Assembly: GCA_964415605.1 (NCBI GenBank)
Contig: CAYQBA010000157.1
Span: forward strand, 1-10,859
Reading direction: 5' to 3'
Length of the DNA: 10,859 nt
From: UCB3 sp964415605
GTDB taxonomy: Bacteria; Chloroflexota; Anaerolineae; Epilineales; Epilineaceae
Below the pieces are notes generated by a model that had not been told where the DNA came from, ran no database searches, and worked only from the letters and a program-made list of their open reading frames with translations. The position numbers were made by a program, and so were the translations under genes. Numbering within the stretch: the first letter of the stretch is position 1; the number at the start of each line of letters is the position of its first letter. Below are positions 7,905 through 10,859 of the stretch, piece after piece.

Positions 7905-7913
7905 ATTGTACCA
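7905..7913 (-). promoter_or_regulatory. Extended -10 promoter candidate for paaG-paaH
   Basis: On the minus strand TGGTACAAT matches the extended -10 form TGnTATAAT with one change. It is one of the few A/T-rich points in the 127-base gap between the PaaF-like and PaaG-like genes. No -35 hexamer is visible, as is common for extended -10 promoters. The hexamer ends about 61 bases before the PaaG start. Confidence 0.5.
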
Positions 7914-7923
7914 CGCCGCGGCG

Positions 7924-7940
7924 GACGGCCCGCCGCCGTC
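7924..7940. repeat. Inverted repeat between paaF and paaG
   Basis: Arms GACGGC (7924-7929) and GCCGTC (7935-7940) pair around a 5-base loop, 30 bases after the PaaF-like stop and just upstream of the extended -10 candidate. It could be part of a terminator-like structure or an operator for the internal promoter. Confidence 0.35.
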
Positions 7941-7960
7941 GGGGCAGGCCGCTGGCGGAC

Positions 7961-7978
7961 GGCGGTGCGCTCACCGCC
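7961..7978. repeat. Perfect hairpin spanning the stop codon of paaF
   Basis: Arms GGCGGTG (7961-7967) and CACCGCC (7972-7978) pair fully around a 4-base loop. The TGA stop (7973-7971) lies inside the structure, the same arrangement as at 5268-5293. No U-tract follows on the minus strand. Confidence 0.45.
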
Positions 7979-8753
7979 CGGTCCATGCCGGCTTGCGCTT
8001 GTCGAGGAAGGCGCGCATGCCCTCCTTCTGGTCGTCGGTAGCGAACAGCATGTAGAAGTTGCGCCGCTCGGTCATGAGGCCGCGGTCGAGGTAGTCGTCG
8101 AACACGGCGTTGACGGCTTGCTTGGCCATGGCGACGGCCACGGGCGGCTTGGCGGCGATCTCGCGGGCCAGGCGCTGCGCCTCCTCGAGGTAGCTCTCGA
8201 CCGGCGCGACGCGGTTGACGAGCCCCATCTGGAGCGCCTCGTCGGCGGTGATCGGCCGGCCGGTGAGGACGATCTCCATCGCCCGCGCCTTGCCGAGCGC
8301 CTGGGCGATGCGCTGGGTGCCGCCCGCGCCGGGCATGATCCCGATGTTGATCTCGGGTTGGCCGAAGCGTGCCGTCTCGCTGGCCACGATCATGTCGCAC
8401 ATCATGGCGGTCTCGTTGCCGCCGCCGAGCGCCCAGCCGCTGACGGCGGCGATGAGCGGCTTGCGGATCTTGCGGACCTTGTCCCACGTGGCGAACTGGT
8501 CGCGCTGGATCTGCTCGACGACGGTGCTGTCGGCCATCGCGCCGATGTCGGCGCCGGCCGCGAAGGCGCGCTCGTTGCCGGTGAGGACGATGGCGTGGAC
8601 ACGGTCGTCGCGGTCGAGGGTCTGGAGGGCGTCGACGAGCTCGGCGATGACCTCGGGGCTGAGCGCGTTGAGGACCTTGGGGCGGTTGAGGCGCACCGTC
8701 GCGATGGGCGGGTCGGGCTCGACGAGGATGTGCTGGTAGGCGTTGGCGGTCAC
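7971..8753 (-). CDS. paaF: Enoyl-CoA hydratase (PaaF-like), GTG start
   Basis: Adds water to a trans-2-enoyl-CoA to give the 3-hydroxyacyl-CoA; PaaF does this on 2,3-dehydroadipyl-CoA. The 260-aa crotonase-fold protein has both catalytic glutamates of a true hydratase: Glu114 in ALGGGNETAM and Glu134 in FGQPEINIGIMPGAGGTQR. It also has the oxyanion loop FAAGADI at 64-70 and the C-terminal FLDKRKPAWTGR. Pattern and length resemble E. coli PaaF, but FadB-independent short-chain enoyl-CoA hydratases look much the same. I chose GTG at 8753 because AGAAGAGG lies 8 bases upstream; reading on to 8831 adds a Pro/Ala/Arg leader with no family counterpart. It is the first gene of the minus-strand cluster, 127 bases before PaaG, and its product feeds the PaaH-like step. 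Confidence 0.9.
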   Translation of the reverse strand: MTANAYQHILVEPDPPIATVRLNRPKVLNALSPEVIAELVDALQTLDRDDRVHAIVLTGNERAFAAGADIGAMADSTVVEQIQRDQFATWDKVRKIRKPLIAAVSGWALGGGNETAMMCDMIVASETARFGQPEINIGIMPGAGGTQRIAQALGKARAMEIVLTGRPITADEALQMGLVNRVAPVESYLEEAQRLAREIAAKPPVAVAMAKQAVNAVFDDYLDRGLMTERRNFYMLFATDDQKEGMRAFLDKRKPAWTGR

Positions 8754-8960
8754 CGGGGTTGCCTCTTCTGGGGGTGTGGGCGCGCGCCGCGGGGCGCCGG
8801 CACGGGCGCCGGCCGGCCCGGGGCGGGCCATGGGCTGTGTGCTATGCTTGGCCGCGTGGTCGGCCGGGGCCGCCAGGCGGCTGGGTGGTCGCCGGGTTGG
8901 CCGTCGGTCGGATAACGCGCCGGGACCAGGCGCGGCTTGAAGCGGCGCGGGCGTGGAACC
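8754..8960. other. Intergenic region between the small membrane gene and paaF
   Basis: This stretch of 207 bases has no convincing gene. It contains the PaaF ribosome-binding site, two copies of GGCGCCGG (8793-8800 and 8805-8812) whose GGCGCC cores could pair as a 6-bp stem, and a TGCTATGCT extended -10-like motif facing the plus strand at 8840-8848. No clear minus-strand promoter for the cluster is visible, so transcription may come from the promoter at 9381-9410. Confidence 0.4.
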
Positions 8961-9320
8961 TCACCGCGCCGCGCCCGGGCCGAGGCCCGGGATGTACCGT
9001 CGCAGCGTGTCCGCGAAGTAGGTCAACCCCGCGCCGATCGCGAACGCGAGCACGGCCTGGCCGATCAGGTTGTCGGCGTCCGGCGCGATGCGCTCGCCGA
9101 ACCGGCGCGCGAGGGTGGTCGCGGCCAACAGCGCGGGGGCCGTGACGAGCGGGGCGACCTCGCCGTCGGTGCCGGCAGACGCGGCGACGCCGGTGGCGCC
9201 CCGTGCGCCGACCGGACTGGGCGGCACGCCGCGGTCCATGTCGCGCAGCACCCGCCCGGCGGCGACGCCGAGGAGGCTGCCCAAGATGATCACGAGGTCT
9301 CGCTGGTGTTCCCGTCGCAT
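8961..9320 (-). CDS. Small membrane protein, unknown function
   Basis: A 119-aa protein that I do not recognise. It begins MRREHQRDLV and has three hydrophobic stretches: residues 9-22 (the strongest, VIILGSLLGVAAG), 58-70 and 86-103 (LIGQAVLAFAIGAGLTYF). A Gly/Ala/Pro-rich loop spans roughly 31-56. It ends in a basic then Pro/Gly tail. A two- or three-pass inner-membrane protein is likely; there is no lipobox or cleavable signal. ATG at 9320 has a GGAG motif 11 bases upstream, a rather long spacing, and a good sigma70-type promoter further up. It is divergent from the C39 lipoprotein gene and lies 207 bases upstream of the PaaF gene on the same strand, so the two could share a transcript. 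The antisense reading through the lipoprotein gene is a GC artefact. The coding call rests on the hydrophobic pattern and promoter. Confidence 0.65.
   Translation of the reverse strand: MRREHQRDLVIILGSLLGVAAGRVLRDMDRGVPPSPVGARGATGVAASAGTDGEVAPLVTAPALLAATTLARRFGERIAPDADNLIGQAVLAFAIGAGLTYFADTLRRYIPGLGPGAAR
8974..8991. repeat. Perfect GC hairpin at the 3' end of the small membrane gene
   Basis: Arms CCCGGGCC (8974-8981) and GGCCCGGG (8984-8991) pair around 2 bases, or as a 7-bp stem with a 4-base loop. On the minus strand it encodes the Pro-Gly-Leu-Gly-Pro-Gly tail, so coding symmetry explains part of it. No U-tract follows. Confidence 0.4.
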
Positions 9321-9342
9321 GTGCCGTCGATCTCCGCCCGTC

Positions 9343-9405
9343 CCGCCGTCCCGTCCACCGGACGCGGGCCGCGCGGCCGAATTATCCGATCGATCCGCCG
9401 TCCCG
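9343..9405. repeat. 11-bp direct repeat, two copies in the divergent promoter region
   Basis: CCGCCGTCCCG occurs at 9343-9353 and again at 9395-9405. The copies are 52 bp apart start to start, close to five helical turns. The distal copy overlaps the last base of the -35 hexamer and the spacer of the predicted minus-strand promoter; the proximal copy lies in the leader. This spacing would suit a looping regulator; chance recurrence in GC-rich DNA is possible. Confidence 0.35.
9367..9378. promoter_or_regulatory. 12-bp palindrome at the predicted transcription start of the small membrane gene
   Basis: GGCCGCGCGGCC is a perfect palindrome just downstream of the GATAAT hexamer on the minus strand, covering the expected start point at about 9374. 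A bound repressor there would block transcription. The simple GC composition makes it a weaker candidate than its position suggests. Confidence 0.35.
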
Positions 9406-9410
9406 GTCAA
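9381..9410 (-). promoter_or_regulatory. Sigma70-type promoter driving the small membrane gene
   Basis: On the minus strand TTGACC (9410-9405) is followed by an 18-base spacer and GATAAT (9386-9381), each hexamer one base from consensus. The -10 ends 60 bases before the ATG at 9320. It is the best -35/-10 pair I found in the window. Confidence 0.65.
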
Positions 9411-9413
9411 GCC

Positions 9414-10733
9414 GTGCCCGGTGCGCGCGGTGGATCGCCGGTCTCCCCTTCGCCCCGTCCGCGGCGCCCGACCCTCGGCTGGGTCGTCGCCGTCGCCGTG
9501 GCCATGGCCGGTTGTCGCGGCGGCACCGACGGATCGCGGCCGCCCACGCCGGAGGCGCCCCGCCCGGCCTTGCCGTTGGCCACGCCGGCGCGTGCGCTTC
9601 CGACCGCGATCCCGACCCCGGCCGCAGCCGCGGCGTCCGCCGCACCGTCCCTCTCGCCTTCGACGGTTCCACCGACCCCGACGTCGACCGCGATCCCGAC
9701 CGAGGCTCCGGCCGCGCCGGTGCTCCCCAGCCCGCCGCCGGCCACGCCCGACCCCGGCCCCGCCATCGCCGGCGCCCCCGCGCCGCCGCCGGCCCCTGCG
9801 GGAGCCGGATCGCACGTCATCCCGGGCGTCGCCCACGTCTGGCAGAAGTGGAACAACTGCGGGCCGTCGTCGATCCTCATGGCCCTGAGCCCGTTCGGGA
9901 TCCCGCTCGACCAGCTCGCGGTCGCGGCGGCCATCAAGCCCGACCGCGAGGACACCAACGTCTCGCCCGACGAGCTGGCCGCCTTCGCCCGGGCGCAGGG
10001 CATGCGGGCGATCGTGCGCTACAACGGCAACCGCGGCATCGCGCGCGCGCTCGTCGCGGCCGGCGTGCCGGTGCTGGCCGAGCAGTGGGTGGCGGTGGAG
10101 GGGCGCGGCGAGATGGGGCACTACCGCGTGGCCATCGGCTACGACGACGCGGCGGGCGAGATCATCGCCAACGACTCGTACTACGGCGCCAACCGGCGCT
10201 ACGGGTACGACGCGTTCGAGCAGATGTGGCGGCCGTTCGTCGGCGCCTACGTCGTCGCCTACCGGCCTGAGCAGGAGGAAGCGGTGCGCGCGGCGATCGG
10301 GCCGGACTGGGACGACGCGGCGATGTGGCAGCGGGCGCTGGACGACGCCACGCGCTGGGCCGCGGCGGCGCCCGGGGACGCGTGGGCGTGGTTCGCGCTC
10401 GGCGAGATCAAGGCGCGGATGGGCGACCACGGCGAGGCCGTGGCGGCCTTCGACCGCGCCATCGGGATCGGGCTGCCGTTCCGGGCCTTCTGGTACCAGT
10501 TCGGGTACTACCGCGCGCTCGTCGAGACCGGGGCCTACGACCGCGCGGTGGCGCACGCCGACGCCACGCTCGGGTCGATGAAGGGCGAGAACCTCGAGGA
10601 GTCGCACTACTGGCGCGGCATCGCGCTGCGCCGCCTGGGGCGCGAGGACGAGGCGCGCGCGAGCTTCGAGCGGGCGCTGGCGTTCAACCCTGGCTTCGCG
10701 CCGGCGCGCGAGGCGCTGGCGGGGGGCGCATAG
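9414..10733 (+). CDS. Secreted lipoprotein with C39-like cysteine peptidase domain and C-terminal TPR-like repeats
   Basis: A 439-aa protein predicted to be exported and lipid-anchored. After a basic, Pro-rich N-terminus comes a hydrophobic core (about 21-33) and the lipobox-like MAGC with Cys34. A Pro/Ala/Thr/Ser-rich linker runs to about 132. The domain at about 133-285 resembles peptidase family C39/papain-like proteins: Gln144 and Cys149 in QKWNNCGPSS, His236 in MGHYRVAIGYD, and Asn253/Asp254 in ANDSYYG complete a likely catalytic set. Residues about 300-435 contain TPR-like helical pairs, such as AWFALGEIKARMGDHGEAV and YWRGIALRRLGREDEAR. GTG at 9414 is chosen because it gives a normal lipoprotein leader; its ribosome-binding site is poor. 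Reading back to 8937 would add 159 codons antisense to the small membrane gene. Substrate is unknown; no bacteriocin or ABC transporter is nearby, so the classical leader-peptidase role is not indicated. Confidence 0.88.
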   Translation: MPGARGGSPVSPSPRPRRPTLGWVVAVAVAMAGCRGGTDGSRPPTPEAPRPALPLATPARALPTAIPTPAAAAASAAPSLSPSTVPPTPTSTAIPTEAPAAPVLPSPPPATPDPGPAIAGAPAPPPAPAGAGSHVIPGVAHVWQKWNNCGPSSILMALSPFGIPLDQLAVAAAIKPDREDTNVSPDELAAFARAQGMRAIVRYNGNRGIARALVAAGVPVLAEQWVAVEGRGEMGHYRVAIGYDDAAGEIIANDSYYGANRRYGYDAFEQMWRPFVGAYVVAYRPEQEEAVRAAIGPDWDDAAMWQRALDDATRWAAAAPGDAWAWFALGEIKARMGDHGEAVAAFDRAIGIGLPFRAFWYQFGYYRALVETGAYDRAVAHADATLGSMKGENLEESHYWRGIALRRLGREDEARASFERALAFNPGFAPAREALAGGA

Positions 10734-10741
10734 CTCAGTCG

Positions 10742-10762
10742 GACGGCAACGTGCCCTCCGTC
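10742..10762 (+). terminator. Weak stem-loop after the lipoprotein gene
   Basis: Arms GACGG (10742-10746) and CCGTC (10758-10762) pair around 11 bases, 9 bases after the TAG stop. The stem is short and the following bases are the G/C homopolymer artefact, so a U-tract cannot be assessed. Confidence 0.2.
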
Positions 10763-10767
10763 ACGCC

Positions 10768-10859
<92 letters not shown>

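Noticed and set aside
8937..9413. 159-codon N-terminal extension of the lipoprotein frame
   Set aside because: It would bury the lipobox leader in mid-protein and runs antisense to the small membrane gene with its own promoter.
8961..10607. 548-aa minus-strand frame antisense to the lipoprotein gene
   Set aside because: Only its last 119 codons look like a protein (hydrophobic segments, ATG at 9320, promoter upstream). The rest is the reverse shadow of the C39/TPR gene.

Overview
The window is very GC-rich and densely coding. It reads as the end of a contig from a high-GC, mostly aerobic bacterium. Chloroflexota is the best guess: the lipoprotein at 9414-10733 has the architecture (lipobox, Pro/Thr/Ala-rich linker, C39-like protease domain, C-terminal TPR-like helices) that I associate with that phylum, and extended -10 promoter motifs are present. 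This assignment is inference, because no rRNA or marker gene is visible. The last ~90 bases are almost pure G then C and look like a sequencing or assembly artefact.

From 8753 down to 1, eight genes lie head to tail on the minus strand. In transcription order they are: an enoyl-CoA hydratase (PaaF-like, 7971-8753); a PaaG-like isomerase (7055-7843); a canonical 3-hydroxyacyl-CoA dehydrogenase (PaaH-like, 6131-7051); a second, divergent member of the same dehydrogenase family that lacks the catalytic His (5266-6051); a large SDR-like protein of unknown function (3531-5228); a 3-oxoadipyl-CoA-type thiolase (PaaJ/PcaF-like, 2228-3436); an aldehyde dehydrogenase (555-2042); and the N-terminal 181 codons of a glutamate formimidoyltransferase (1-543), which runs off the window. 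The four well-recognised enzymes are what the lower aerobic phenylacetyl-CoA pathway needs after ring epoxidation: PaaG isomerises the epoxide, and PaaF, PaaH and PaaJ shorten the ring-opened CoA ester by beta-oxidation. PaaABCDE, PaaK and PaaZ are not in the window. The aldehyde dehydrogenase could supply the semialdehyde oxidation normally done by PaaZ, but this is only a hypothesis.

From 8961 to 10733 there is a divergent pair: a small 119-aa membrane protein on the minus strand (8961-9320) and the secreted C39/TPR lipoprotein on the plus strand (9414-10733). Their 93-bp shared upstream region holds a good sigma70-type promoter facing the small gene, a 12-bp palindrome near its predicted start point, and two copies of an 11-bp direct repeat.

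The main items for a second look are the His-less dehydrogenase paralogue and the large SDR-like protein, which sit side by side inside a phenylacetate-type cluster. Also notable is a recurring pattern of perfect GC-rich hairpins at or just after stop codons, without U-tracts.
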